From the NCBI RefSeq assembly GCF_900108335.1, contig NZ_FNVT01000005.1, forward strand, positions 372,001 to 436,000: 64,000 bases of DNA, in the 5' to 3' direction. Under the pieces are notes generated by a model. The model was not told where the DNA came from and made no database searches. It saw only the letters and a program-made list of their open reading frames with translations. Numbering within the stretch: position 1 is the first letter of the stretch; the number at the start of each line of letters is the position of its first letter. Below, piece by piece: positions 41,646 through 49,614 of the stretch. Source of the DNA: Nonomuraea solani (GTDB lineage Bacteria; Actinomycetota; Actinomycetes; Streptosporangiales; Streptosporangiaceae). The translations under genes were made by a program, and so were the position numbers.

Positions 41646-42548
41646 TTACATGATCAGCACGCAGGCCGGGCTTTCCACCTCGTACTCCTCTCCCGCAGGC
41701 TCGGGGACGCCGTCGCGCAGGGTGAAGAGGGTGACGGTGCCGGAGTGCTGGTTGGCCACGTACATGCGGTCGCCGTCGATGGCGAAGTGCCGGGGCCAGT
41801 GGCCGCCCGAGGAGACCTCGGCCACCGGCGACAGGTCGGCGGCGCGCAGGACGGTGATCGAGTCGGGGCCGCGGTTGGCGACGTAGACGAGGTCGCCGTC
41901 GAGCTGCAGGTGGGAGGGGGCGTTCGGGCCCTGGCTCCGGGAGGCGGGGACGATCGTGCGGCGTTCGCCGTCGATGAGGGTGACGGTGCCGTCCAGTTCG
42001 CCCGCCACGTACAGGCGTGAGCCGGAGAAGGCGAAGTGGCGCGGGCCCGAGCCCGGCTGCAGCGGGATCGGCTTGAGCGGGGTGCCGTCGAGGTCGTAGC
42101 GGCGGATCTCGTCGGTGCCGAGGTCGGAGACGTGCAGGACGCCGTCGTGGAAGACGGCCTGGTGGGCGTGCGGGCCCCGCTGGCGGTCGGGGTCCGGGCC
42201 CGAGCCCTCGTGGCGCAGCACGATCGGCTCGCCGGTGAACGCGCCCCGCTCGTCGAGGTGGTGAACGACCGCGGTGCCGTCGCCGTAGTTGGCCGCCGCG
42301 AGCAGGTCGCCGCCGGGGGCCACGGCCACGTGGCAGGGGCTGTCGCCCTCGCTCGGCCGCTCGTCCAGCGGGCGCGGCTCCGGGCCGGCCTCGAACGCGG
42401 TCAGCCAGCCGCGTTCGAGCTCGCCCACCGCGTACAGGACGGGCAGGGTGGGATGGGCGGCGAGGAACGACGGTGAGGTCACCCGGGTCAGGCCGCCGCC
42501 GATGGTGACGATGCCCGGGCCGTATCCGCCGATGTGCACACGCTTCAC
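41646..42548 (-). CDS. Lactonase family seven-bladed propeller
   Basis: 300 residues similar to YbhE-type 6-phosphogluconolactonases: FLAAHPTLPVLYAVGE, PCHVAVAPGGDLLAAANYGDGTAVVH, GPHAHQAVF, SGPRHFAFSGSRLYVAGELDGTV, APSHLQLDGDLVYVANRGPDSI, GHWPRHFAIDGDRMYVANQHSGTV. GTG at 42548 has a perfect AGGAGG before it. Cytoplasmic, no signal peptide. Family members may hydrolyse 6-phosphogluconolactone, but substrate range is broad. Divergent from the MarR-GNAT gene. Confidence 0.83.
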   Translation of the reverse strand: MKRVHIGGYGPGIVTIGGGLTRVTSPSFLAAHPTLPVLYAVGELERGWLTAFEAGPEPRPLDERPSEGDSPCHVAVAPGGDLLAAANYGDGTAVVHHLDERGAFTGEPIVLRHEGSGPDPDRQRGPHAHQAVFHDGVLHVSDLGTDEIRRYDLDGTPLKPIPLQPGSGPRHFAFSGSRLYVAGELDGTVTLIDGERRTIVPASRSQGPNAPSHLQLDGDLVYVANRGPDSITVLRAADLSPVAEVSSGGHWPRHFAIDGDRMYVANQHSGTVTLFTLRDGVPEPAGEEYEVESPACVLIM

Positions 42549-42579
42549 AGGCGCGTTCCTCCTATGGTTGACTAAGGCA

Positions 42580-43491
42580 ATGAGTTCGTTGACAGAAGCA
42601 AGAGTCTCTGAGGTCAGAGGCTTCAACCGGTTCTATACGAAGGTGATCGGCGCGCTCCAGGCAGGGATGCTCGACTCGCCCTACTCGCTGACCGAGGTCC
42701 GGGTGCTGTTCGAGCTCGCGCAGGGCGAGTTCATGGAGACCGGCGAGCTCAGGGGCCTGCTCGACCTGGACGCGGGCTACCTCAGCCGGCTCCTGACCCG
42801 TTTCGAGGCCGACGGGCTGGTCGCGCGGGAGCGTTCGGCGTCGGACGCGCGCAAGCAGCTCGTCCGGCTCACTCCGGCGGGGGCCGAGGTCTTCGCGGCG
42901 CTCGACAGGCGTTCCGCCGAGGAGATCGGGCGGCTGCTGTCCGGGCTGGCGGAGGAGGACCAGGAACGGCTGGTGTCGAGCATGGCGGCGATCCGGGCAC
43001 TGCTCGGGGAGGGGCCGGCGCGGGAGCCGTACGTGATCAGGCCCCCGCGCACCGGCGACCTGGGCTGGGTGGTCTACCGGCACGGGGTGCTCTACGGCGC
43101 CGAGTACGGCTGGGGCACCGACTTCGAGCGGCTCGTCTCCAGGATCGTCGGCGACCTCGACTTCTCCCGCGACGCCGGCTGGATCGCCGAGGTGGACGGG
43201 GAGCGGGCCGGGTGCGTGTTCTTCGTCCGGCAGGACGAGACGACGGCCAAGCTGCGGATGCTCCTCGTCGAGCCGTCCGCCCGGGGGCTGGGGCTCGGGC
43301 GGCGGCTGGTGGAGGAGTGCCTGCGGCACGCGCGGGCCGAGGGGTGCAAGCGGATCGTGTTGTGGACGCGCGACTGCCTGGCCAGCGCGCGGCGCATCTA
43401 CGAGGCGGCCGGGTTCGAGCTGGACTCGGAGGAGATGGGGATGGAGAACGGGATCGAGGTCATCGAGCAGATGTGGTCACGAGATCTCTAG
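42580..43491 (+). CDS. MarR-GNAT fusion protein
   Basis: 303 residues with two domains. Residues 1-145 are a MarR winged helix (SLTEVRVLFELAQGE, LDAGYLSRLLTRFEADGLVARERS, DARKQLVRLTPAG). Residues 150-303 are a GNAT acetyltransferase with motif A LRMLLVEPSARGLGLGRRLVEECL and RRIYEAAGFEL. This fusion occurs in many bacteria; effector and acetyl substrate are unknown, and it may acetylate the molecule it senses. ATG at 42580. The end overlaps the convergent MMPL gene by 32 bases. Confidence 0.88.
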   Translation: MSSLTEARVSEVRGFNRFYTKVIGALQAGMLDSPYSLTEVRVLFELAQGEFMETGELRGLLDLDAGYLSRLLTRFEADGLVARERSASDARKQLVRLTPAGAEVFAALDRRSAEEIGRLLSGLAEEDQERLVSSMAAIRALLGEGPAREPYVIRPPRTGDLGWVVYRHGVLYGAEYGWGTDFERLVSRIVGDLDFSRDAGWIAEVDGERAGCVFFVRQDETTAKLRMLLVEPSARGLGLGRRLVEECLRHARAEGCKRIVLWTRDCLASARRIYEAAGFELDSEEMGMENGIEVIEQMWSRDL

Positions 43492-45619
43492 TGGTGGTTC
43501 TCCTTTTCCGGGGCCACCAGTTGAGCGGGCCCGCCAGGCGCATCAGGCTGGGCACCAGCACGGCCCTGATCACGGTCGCGTCCACCAGCACCGCCACCGC
43601 CATGCCGACGCCCAGCATCTGCACGAACGACACCCGCGCGGTGGCGTAGGCGGCGAACGTGAGCGCCAGGATGCCACCGGCCGCCGTGATCAGCGGCGCG
43701 CCGCGCTGCAGTCCGGCGGCCACGGCCTGCTCGGTGTCGCCGGTCCTGTCGTACTCCTCCTTGATGCGGGACAGCAGGAACACCTCGTAGTCCATGGACA
43801 GGCCGTAGGCGACGCAGAGCATGAGGATCGGGATGCTGGGGTCGAGCGTGCCGGTCGCGGTGAAGCCGAGCACTCCCGACAGGTTGCCGTCCTGGAAGAT
43901 CCACACGAGAGCGCCGAACATGACGGCGAGGCTGAGGACGTTCAGGAGGGTCGCCTTGATCGGGATGATGACGCTCCTCGTCATGAGGAACAGGATCACG
44001 AACGTCACGCCCAGCATGAGCGCCAGCACCAGGGGGAGGCGGTCCACGACGGAGGCGCGGTAGTCGGCCAGCTCGGCCGGGTAGCCGCCGACCAGGACCT
44101 CGAAGGGAGGTTCGACGGAGCGTACGGCTTCGACGAGGCGTACGGGGTCGTCGGCCAGGGCGGCGGCGGAGGGGACCACGGACAGCCAGGTGCCCTCTCC
44201 TTCGAATCTGGCCGGGTCGCCGTCGGCCACGCGGGCGCCGGCCGCGTACGAGCCCGCCGGCGAGTCCACCTGGGCGACGCCGGGGAGGCGGGACAGGGCG
44301 GTGGCGTACCCGGCGACGTCGCCCGTGGTCTTTGACACGAGCTGGATGGCGTCGGTCTCCTCCGCCGGGAAGGTCTGGCGGATGATCTCCTGGGTCTGCC
44401 GGGAGGAGGCCTCCGGGGGCAGGATGCGGTCGTCGGCCACGCCGAAGCGCAGGCCGAGGAAGGGTGCGGCGAGCACCAGCAGCAGCACCGTGGCCAGCCC
44501 GCCGGACAGGACCGGCCGGCGCATGACACCGAGGGCCAGAGCATGCCAGAAGCCCTCAGAACGCTCCGGCCTGTCGCTCTTGGGCAGGAGGGTGCCCCCG
44601 ATCGTGGCGAGTACGGCGGGGAGCACGATGACGGCGGCGACCAGGCCGCCCGCGACGACGGCGATGCCGGCATAGGCGAAGGAGCGCAGGAAGTCGAAGG
44701 GCAGCGCGAACAGCACGGCCAGCGACGAGGCCACGGTGAGGCCGCTGAACAGCACGGTCCTGCCCGCGTGCTCGACGGCCCCGGCGACCGCGGCGGCCCG
44801 GTCCGCGCCGCGCCGGGTCTCCTCGCGGAAGCGCTGCACGACGAACAGGCAGTAGTCGATGCCGAGGCCGAGTCCCATGGCGAGGGTGAGGTTGAGGGCG
44901 AAGGTCGATATGTCGGCGAACGGCAGGACACCGGCGAGCAGGGCCAGGCCGAGCACCATCGCGTACACGCCGGCCAGGATCGGCACCAGGGCCGCCATGG
45001 CGCGCCGCTGGTAGAGCCAGAGCAGCACGAAGGCCAGCGGGAAGATGATCAGCTCGGCGCGGACGAAGTCCTGCCTGGCCAGGGGCACGGTCTCGCGGAA
45101 GACCTCTTCCCCTCCCCCGGCCCTGACGTCGAGCAGGGCCGTGCCCTTGGTGATCTCGGGGACGAGCCTGGGCAGCACCTGGGAGCGTACGTGGCCGGCG
45201 TCGCCGGGGATGCGGACGACGACGAGGGCACGCCTGCCGTCCTCGCTGCGCAGGGTGGCGGGCCGGCCCCGGGTCCAGTAGGAGTCGGCCTCGGCGACGC
45301 CCTCCGCGCGGCCGATCCTGGCGGTCAGCTCCCTGCCGGCGGCCTCGATCGCCGGGTCGTCCACGGTGCCGGTCCTGGCGGTGACCAGGAAGATCATGTC
45401 GGGGCTGCCCGTACCGAACCGCTCGGCCAGCTCGGCCTGCGCCCGGTCGGACTCCGAGCCCGGCGCCTCGAACCTGGACAGCGACAGCCCGGACACCGTC
45501 CCGGCCGCCAGCACGCCTGCGACGACCAGCAGGGCCAGGGCGAGGGAGAGGACGAGTTTGCGGCGGCGTACGAGGAGGAATCCGAGCCTGCGCAGGGCCG
45601 GTCGTTCCACCAGGGTCAT
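43460..45619 (-). CDS. MMPL/RND-type membrane transporter
   Basis: 719 residues with the RND duplicated layout: one N-terminal helix, large outer loop, five helices, then a second half of the same plan. Conserved marks: LAMGLGLGIDYCLFVVQRFREE and VAYGLSMDYEVFLLSRIKEEYDRTG, each holding the proton-relay Asp-Tyr pair. Such MmpL-like pumps export lipids or drugs using proton flow. It is divergent from a TetR gene with a strong operator between them, so probably a drug-inducible efflux pump. Confidence 0.92.
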   Translation of the reverse strand: MTLVERPALRRLGFLLVRRRKLVLSLALALLVVAGVLAAGTVSGLSLSRFEAPGSESDRAQAELAERFGTGSPDMIFLVTARTGTVDDPAIEAAGRELTARIGRAEGVAEADSYWTRGRPATLRSEDGRRALVVVRIPGDAGHVRSQVLPRLVPEITKGTALLDVRAGGGEEVFRETVPLARQDFVRAELIIFPLAFVLLWLYQRRAMAALVPILAGVYAMVLGLALLAGVLPFADISTFALNLTLAMGLGLGIDYCLFVVQRFREETRRGADRAAAVAGAVEHAGRTVLFSGLTVASSLAVLFALPFDFLRSFAYAGIAVVAGGLVAAVIVLPAVLATIGGTLLPKSDRPERSEGFWHALALGVMRRPVLSGGLATVLLLVLAAPFLGLRFGVADDRILPPEASSRQTQEIIRQTFPAEETDAIQLVSKTTGDVAGYATALSRLPGVAQVDSPAGSYAAGARVADGDPARFEGEGTWLSVVPSAAALADDPVRLVEAVRSVEPPFEVLVGGYPAELADYRASVVDRLPLVLALMLGVTFVILFLMTRSVIIPIKATLLNVLSLAVMFGALVWIFQDGNLSGVLGFTATGTLDPSIPILMLCVAYGLSMDYEVFLLSRIKEEYDRTGDTEQAVAAGLQRGAPLITAAGGILALTFAAYATARVSFVQMLGVGMAVAVLVDATVIRAVLVPSLMRLAGPLNWWPRKRRTTTRDLVTTSAR

Positions 45620-45644
45620 GGCGATCTCCGAAAACTCGGTAAAC

Positions 45645-45679
45645 TACTCGTGTTTCTGTCCGTTCCAGAAATACAAGTA
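45645..45679. promoter_or_regulatory. TetR operator in the MMPL/TetR gap
   Basis: TACTCGTGTTTCTG (45645-45658) and CAGAAATACAAGTA (45666-45679) form a 14-bp inverted repeat with two mismatches and a 7-nt spacer. A further half-site, CTCGTATTTGTC (45684-45695), follows. It lies between the two divergent start codons. Confidence 0.65.
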
Positions 45680-45708
45680 AAAGCTCGTATTTGTCAACGA
45701 GGAGACCC

Positions 45709-46329
45709 ATGGCTGAACGCACGGTCCGTCGGCAGGCGCGCGGCCTGAAGCGCATGGCCGAGATCCTCGACGCCGCCGAGTCGCTGATCGCCGAGGTCGG
45801 TTATCCGGAGCTGACGACGAACCAGGTCGCGGCGCGGGCGGGGATGTCGCCGGGGTCGCTGTACCAGTTCTTCCGGAACAAGGAGGAGATCCTGGACGGG
45901 CTGGTGGCCCGCTACACCGTCGACCGCCAGGAGTTCTGGGCCGCCCGGCTGGCCGCCGTCACGCCCGAGGTGCCGCTGGAGGCGCTGGTGGGGCAGCTCG
46001 TGGATGAGAGCGTGCGGTTCAAGAGCGAGTCGCCGGCGTACTGGTCGCTGCTGTACGGGACCGCCACCGGTGACCGGTTCGCGGCGGCCTCGCGGCGGCT
46101 GCACGAGGACATCGCCCGGCAGATCGCGGCCATGCTGCGGCGGCGCTCGCCCGAACTGTCCGAGGAGCGCGCCGCGCTGACCGGGACGATGGCGCTGGCC
46201 GTGGTGAAGGCAGTGATGCCGATGATCACCTCGGCGGCTTCACCTTCACCTTCGCCTTCGCCTTCGCCGGAGCGAGCCGCCGAGCTGATCGCGGAACTGA
46301 AGACGGTACTGGTGCGCTATCTCACCTGA
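45709..46329 (+). CDS. TetR family regulator of the MMPL pump
   Basis: 206 residues. HTH: RMAEILDAAESLIAEVGYPEL, TTNQVAARAGMSPGSLYQFFRNKEEIL. A low-complexity Ser-Pro stretch (ASPSPSPSPSPE, about 179-190) near the C-terminus arose from a hexanucleotide repeat (ttcacc/ttcgcc). The ATG at 45709 has GAGGAG upstream; an in-frame ATG at 45691 is less well placed. The operator described above is most likely its binding site. Confidence 0.88.
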   Translation: MAERTVRRQARGLKRMAEILDAAESLIAEVGYPELTTNQVAARAGMSPGSLYQFFRNKEEILDGLVARYTVDRQEFWAARLAAVTPEVPLEALVGQLVDESVRFKSESPAYWSLLYGTATGDRFAAASRRLHEDIARQIAAMLRRRSPELSEERAALTGTMALAVVKAVMPMITSAASPSPSPSPSPERAAELIAELKTVLVRYLT

Positions 46330-46403
46330 GCCTCCGGGCCGGCCAGATGCGACCCTGAGCGGACAGGGTGCAGCCTTCAGGCCGGCCAAACACGGCGCCG
46401 GTC

Positions 46404-46546
46404 GATCAGGCGCGCTAGGCCGGGCCAGTCAGGCGCGGACCTGAGCGGCCAGGGTCCGACCTCCGATCCGGTCAGGCGCGGCCTTCGGGTCGGTCAGGGG
46501 CGGTCCTGGCGGTCATGGGCGACTCCCTCACCGGTCAGGTGCGGAA
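46404..46546. repeat. Degenerate 21-22 bp repeat array at the end of the PhoX-like gene
   Basis: Variants of GGTCAGGCGCGG recur with the TCAGG core at 46406, 46429, 46472, 46494 and 46535, and weaker copies at 46449 and 46513 (mean spacing about 21.5). The 46535 copy contains the PhoX-like stop codon. There is no gene in 46330-46534. Confidence 0.6.
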
Positions 46547-47557
46547 CGGGCCGGTCACCTCGAACGTGTGGCCCTCCGTGCGGCCGCGCCTGGCCGAGAA
46601 GTAGAGCCGTTCCCCGTCCGGTGAGAACGCCAGCCCGGTCAGCTCGGCCCCGTCGTGCCCTTCGAGCCTGAGGAACGGGGTCACCGCCCGGTCCGGCGCG
46701 ATGACGTCGATCTCGTTGCACTCCCTGGCGACGTAGAGGTCTCCGGAGGGGGCGGCGGTAATGGCGCGCACGCCTTCGCAGAGCCGGTCAAGCGTGGAGG
46801 TCTGGGCGTCGTAGGCCCACAGGCCGGTGTCGCCCTTCGTGGTGAAGTAGCAGACCCCGCCCGCGTAGTGGCACCCGTCGCCGCCGTCGAAGTGGCGGGC
46901 GTCCTCGACCTGGTGGCGGGCTGCCTTGAGCAGCGCCGCCGGCGAGGGCACCGGCCGCCAGTCGCCCGAGGAGCACAGGACTTCGAGCGTGCCCTCCGTC
47001 AGGTCACCCCAGTCGCCGGGCCGGAACCGGTAGAAGCAGCCGTCGGGCTCGTCCTCGGTCATGTAGATCACGCGCCGCTCCGGGTCACAGGCGGCGGCCT
47101 CGTGCTTGAAGCGGCCCATGGCCAGTCGGGGCCGGGCGGCGCGGGCGCCGTAGGGGTCGCATTCGAAGACGCGCCCCCGGTGGCCGAGCTCGCACGACAG
47201 CCAGGTGTGCCACGGCGTGGCGCCACCCGCGCAGTTGAGATCGGTGCCCGACAGGATCCGGTACGCGTCGGCGACACTGCCGTCGGCGCGAAAGCGCACC
47301 GCCGAGGCGCCACCGAGCAGGGGCAGCTCGGAGTTGGACACGTAGATCCAGCCGGCGCCGTCGGGAAAACAGGCACCGCCGTCGGGGGCGGCGTGCCAGG
47401 TCAGCCCGGCCACCTTGTGGCCGGAACGGGCCACCACCCGGCCGGTGAACCCGGAGGGCAGCGCGAGTGCGCCCTCGCCTGACAGGCCGAGCGGTCCGTA
47501 CGGGCTGACGCCGCCCGGCACGAGCGGGCCCGTGCGGAGGAGAGTCTTGTGGGACAT
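46535..47557 (-). CDS. PhoX-like (DUF839) protein
   Basis: 340 residues without a signal peptide or Tat motif. Blocks AGLTWHAAPDGGACF, IYVSNSELP, CAGGATPWHTWLSCEL, GRFKHEAAACDPERRVIYMTEDEPDGCFYRF, and GLAFSPDGERLYFSARRG match the C-terminal core of the PhoX/DUF839 beta-propeller. True PhoX phosphatases are exported; this one appears cytoplasmic, so phosphatase action is uncertain. Two-base differences among downstream repeats suggest ongoing change at its 3' end. Confidence 0.8.
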   Translation of the reverse strand: MSHKTLLRTGPLVPGGVSPYGPLGLSGEGALALPSGFTGRVVARSGHKVAGLTWHAAPDGGACFPDGAGWIYVSNSELPLLGGASAVRFRADGSVADAYRILSGTDLNCAGGATPWHTWLSCELGHRGRVFECDPYGARAARPRLAMGRFKHEAAACDPERRVIYMTEDEPDGCFYRFRPGDWGDLTEGTLEVLCSSGDWRPVPSPAALLKAARHQVEDARHFDGGDGCHYAGGVCYFTTKGDTGLWAYDAQTSTLDRLCEGVRAITAAPSGDLYVARECNEIDVIAPDRAVTPFLRLEGHDGAELTGLAFSPDGERLYFSARRGRTEGHTFEVTGPFRT

Positions 47558-47918
47558 CGTGGGGCCTCCCTCTAGGTGCCACGCTAGTCGACCGCACCGA
47601 CATGAATGGCAGGGACTCGCGACATCAAACTCTGCGCAAACCCCGGAACCCGCACCGCTCCCGGCAGCCGTACGGTCACCGTCCGTACGTCTGCGACCGG
47701 CACCCGGCCGGACCGCGAACCCGCTCCGGCGTCCCGTACCAGGAACACCACCCCGGGTCCGTTGCCTGCCGCGCCTGGATCAAGCGGCCGGTCCCCTCGT
47801 GACGGTCCGTGACAGTGGGGCCCCTTTCGCCTCCCGTTGGAACCGGGAGGCGGTGATATCACCGTGGCGGACGCGAACACGCCGACGGCATGCGAAAGCC
47901 CGGGCCACGGACCCGGGC
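47558..47918. other. Intergenic region with hairpins, no gene seen
   Basis: No convincing ORF; the longest minus frame (47584-47880) has shadow-like composition. It holds GCCTCCCG/CGGGAGGC (47829-47851), the palindrome GGTGATATCACC (47852-47863), and GCCCGGG/CCCGGGC (47898-47918). On the minus strand the last is followed by TTTCG and is a plausible dps terminator. Confidence 0.5.
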
Positions 47919-48042
47919 CTGTCGCGGTACTTCCATGCTGGGCTGTCGCGATGCCCCAGCGCTGACGCTGTCACGGCGCCTCTACGCTGGGCCTGTCGCA
48001 ATGCCTCAGCACTGACCCTGTCGCAATACCTCAGCGCTGGGC
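47919..48042. repeat. Five-copy 25-bp tandem array at the dps stop codon
   Basis: CTGTCGCAATGCCTCAGC-like units begin at 47919, 47943, 47968, 47993 and 48018 (period 24-25). The two copies nearest dps are nearly identical; outer copies are more diverged. The 48018 copy includes the dps stop (48031-48033), so the array seems to have grown from the gene's 3' end. Confidence 0.8.
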
Positions 48043-48498
48043 CTGGAACATCCAGTGCTGCTTGTCGATGTCCTGCGCGACGGCGATGAGCAAGTCCTGG
48101 GAGACCGGGTCGGGCTCGTCGGTGGCCCGGATGCGCTCGTACATGCGCTTGCTGATGCCGTCAAGGATGTCGGTGACGGTCGCCACGACCTTGCCGTCCT
48201 CCAGCCAGCCGCCCTCGGGCTGCTGAAGCCGGGTGGACTTGGCGATCGTGGCGGAACGGCCGTCCGGGTTGACGCCGAGGGCGACGGCGCGCTCGGCGAT
48301 GGTGTCCATGTGGGTTCTGGCCAGGTCGGTGAGCTCGTCCAGCTGGAGGTGGATCGGGCGGAAGTGGGGTCCGATGAGGTTCCAGTGCGCCTGCTTGGCG
48401 ACGAGCGAGAGGTCAATCAGATCGACCAGTGCTCCCTGCAGGGCTTCCGCGACGGTGTTCCTGGCATCGCCCTGGAGCGGACCGGTGATCGTAGCCAT
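48031..48498 (-). CDS. dps: Dps family ferritin-like protein
   Basis: 155 residues, a normal Dps. The inter-subunit ferroxidase residues are in KQAHWNLIGPHFRPIHLQLDEL (His, His, Asp, Glu). The N-terminus is short without a Lys-rich DNA-binding tail. It stores iron and protects DNA from peroxide in the cytoplasm. The gene is divergent from the MerR-like regulator by 126 bases. Its stop codon lies inside a tandem array. Confidence 0.92.
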   Translation of the reverse strand: MATITGPLQGDARNTVAEALQGALVDLIDLSLVAKQAHWNLIGPHFRPIHLQLDELTDLARTHMDTIAERAVALGVNPDGRSATIAKSTRLQQPEGGWLEDGKVVATVTDILDGISKRMYERIRATDEPDPVSQDLLIAVAQDIDKQHWMFQAQR

Positions 48499-48588
48499 GT
48501 CGGAGTTCCTCCCCTTTGGTCGGACTTTTCCCTATTTAGAACGCTTTGGGGCCTGCGGTTCTTCCGACCCTCCGGAGTGCGCTCGTCG

Positions 48589-48618
48589 TTGACAGTGTAA
48601 TAGTGACAGTGTCATTGT
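48589..48618 (+). promoter_or_regulatory. Promoter/operator of the MerR-VIT operon
   Basis: A consensus -35 TTGACA (48589-48594) is followed at a stretched spacing by TCATTGTG. Between them lies the perfect palindrome TGACAGTGTCA (48604-48614), preceded by a related half-site GACAGTGT (48591-48598). A palindrome inside an elongated spacer is the MerR-family arrangement. The ATG at 48625 follows at once with AAGG. Confidence 0.5.
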
Positions 48619-48624
48619 GAAGGT

Positions 48625-49614
48625 ATGAGTGACACCTGGACCATCGGCGAACTGGCCGAGCACGCGGCGCGCGCGCTGCGCCTCGGCACGTCCCCGCCGA
48701 CCGTCAACGGCCGGGTGCGTGATGTGCCCGGTGAGCGGCTGATCAGGTGGTATACAACGATCGGCCTGGTGGATCCGCCCCTGACCCGGCGCGGCAGAAT
48801 CGCACGGTACGGGCGGCGGCACTTGCTGCAGCTCGTGGCCGTGAAGCGACTACAGGCGGCGGGCCGCTCGATCGCCGAGATCCAGACGGCGCTGACGGGG
48901 GCGACGGACCGCATGCTGGAGGCCGCCGCCCAACTGGGCGACACCCCGGCAACCGACCTGCCGGACGTGATGCCCCCGGGCGGCGTACCCGCCCAAGGCG
49001 CCCCTCCGGCACTGGACGGCCAGGGAACCCTTCCGGCGCGCGACGGCCAGGGAGCCTTGCCAGCGCTGGACGGCCATGCCGGGCCGGGCGGCGGCAGCGC
49101 GGCCCGTCACGACTTGGCGCCTCACGACTCGGCGCGACACGGCTCGGGGCGTCATGGCGCAGATGGTCACGGCGCGGGCAGTCACGACGCGCGGTTTAGA
49201 GGCGGGCGTGGCGATCGGGCCGCCGGTGGGAGCGGGCGGCCCGAGGAGGCGGCGCGGGGCCGGTTCTGGGCCGAGCGGCCAAGCGCTGGGCACACGTCGG
49301 GTGCCGAGCGGCCGGACGGCGCGACGGAGAACGCGGTCGCGCCCGGCGACACGGCGGCCCCGGCCGGCCTGACCCCGGACACGGCGATACCTGACAGCGC
49401 CATGACAGACCGCGCCCAGGCGGACGGCGCACCCGCAGGCGGCTCCGTGGTGGGCGGCAGGGTGTCGGATGTGGTGGTGGCAGGGGTCAGGTTGGGGGGT
49501 GGGGTGCGGCTGGTGTGGGACGCGGGTCGCGTTCCGTCCGAGGAGGACGTTCAGGCGATGCTGGCGGCGGCGGGGCCGTTGCTTGCGGTGCTCAAGGAGA
49601 GGGAGCTGATATGA
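48625..49614 (+). CDS. MerR-like regulator with long disordered linker
   Basis: 329 residues. The N-terminal 90 residues are a MerR helix-turn-helix with an insertion (WTIGELAEHAARALRLGTSPP ... VPGERLIRWYTTIGLVDPP, YGRRHLLQLVAVKRLQAAG). Residues about 110-285 are low-complexity and Gly/Ala/Pro/His-rich, with repeats such as ALDGQG and ARDGQG and His-rich RHGSGRHGADGHG. A short structured tail (VVVAGVRLGGGVRLVWD ... AMLAAAGPLLAVL) ends it. It overlaps the VIT gene start by four bases (ATGA), so the two act together. Confidence 0.78.
   Translation: MSDTWTIGELAEHAARALRLGTSPPTVNGRVRDVPGERLIRWYTTIGLVDPPLTRRGRIARYGRRHLLQLVAVKRLQAAGRSIAEIQTALTGATDRMLEAAAQLGDTPATDLPDVMPPGGVPAQGAPPALDGQGTLPARDGQGALPALDGHAGPGGGSAARHDLAPHDSARHGSGRHGADGHGAGSHDARFRGGRGDRAAGGSGRPEEAARGRFWAERPSAGHTSGAERPDGATENAVAPGDTAAPAGLTPDTAIPDSAMTDRAQADGAPAGGSVVGGRVSDVVVAGVRLGGGVRLVWDAGRVPSEEDVQAMLAAAGPLLAVLKERELI

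Noticed and set aside
47584..47880. 98-codon minus-strand ORF
   Set aside because: No ribosome site, no recognisable domain, biased composition; overlaps hairpins.
47919..48042. CRISPR array
   Set aside because: Units are contiguous 25-bp tandem repeats without spacers, and no cas genes are present.
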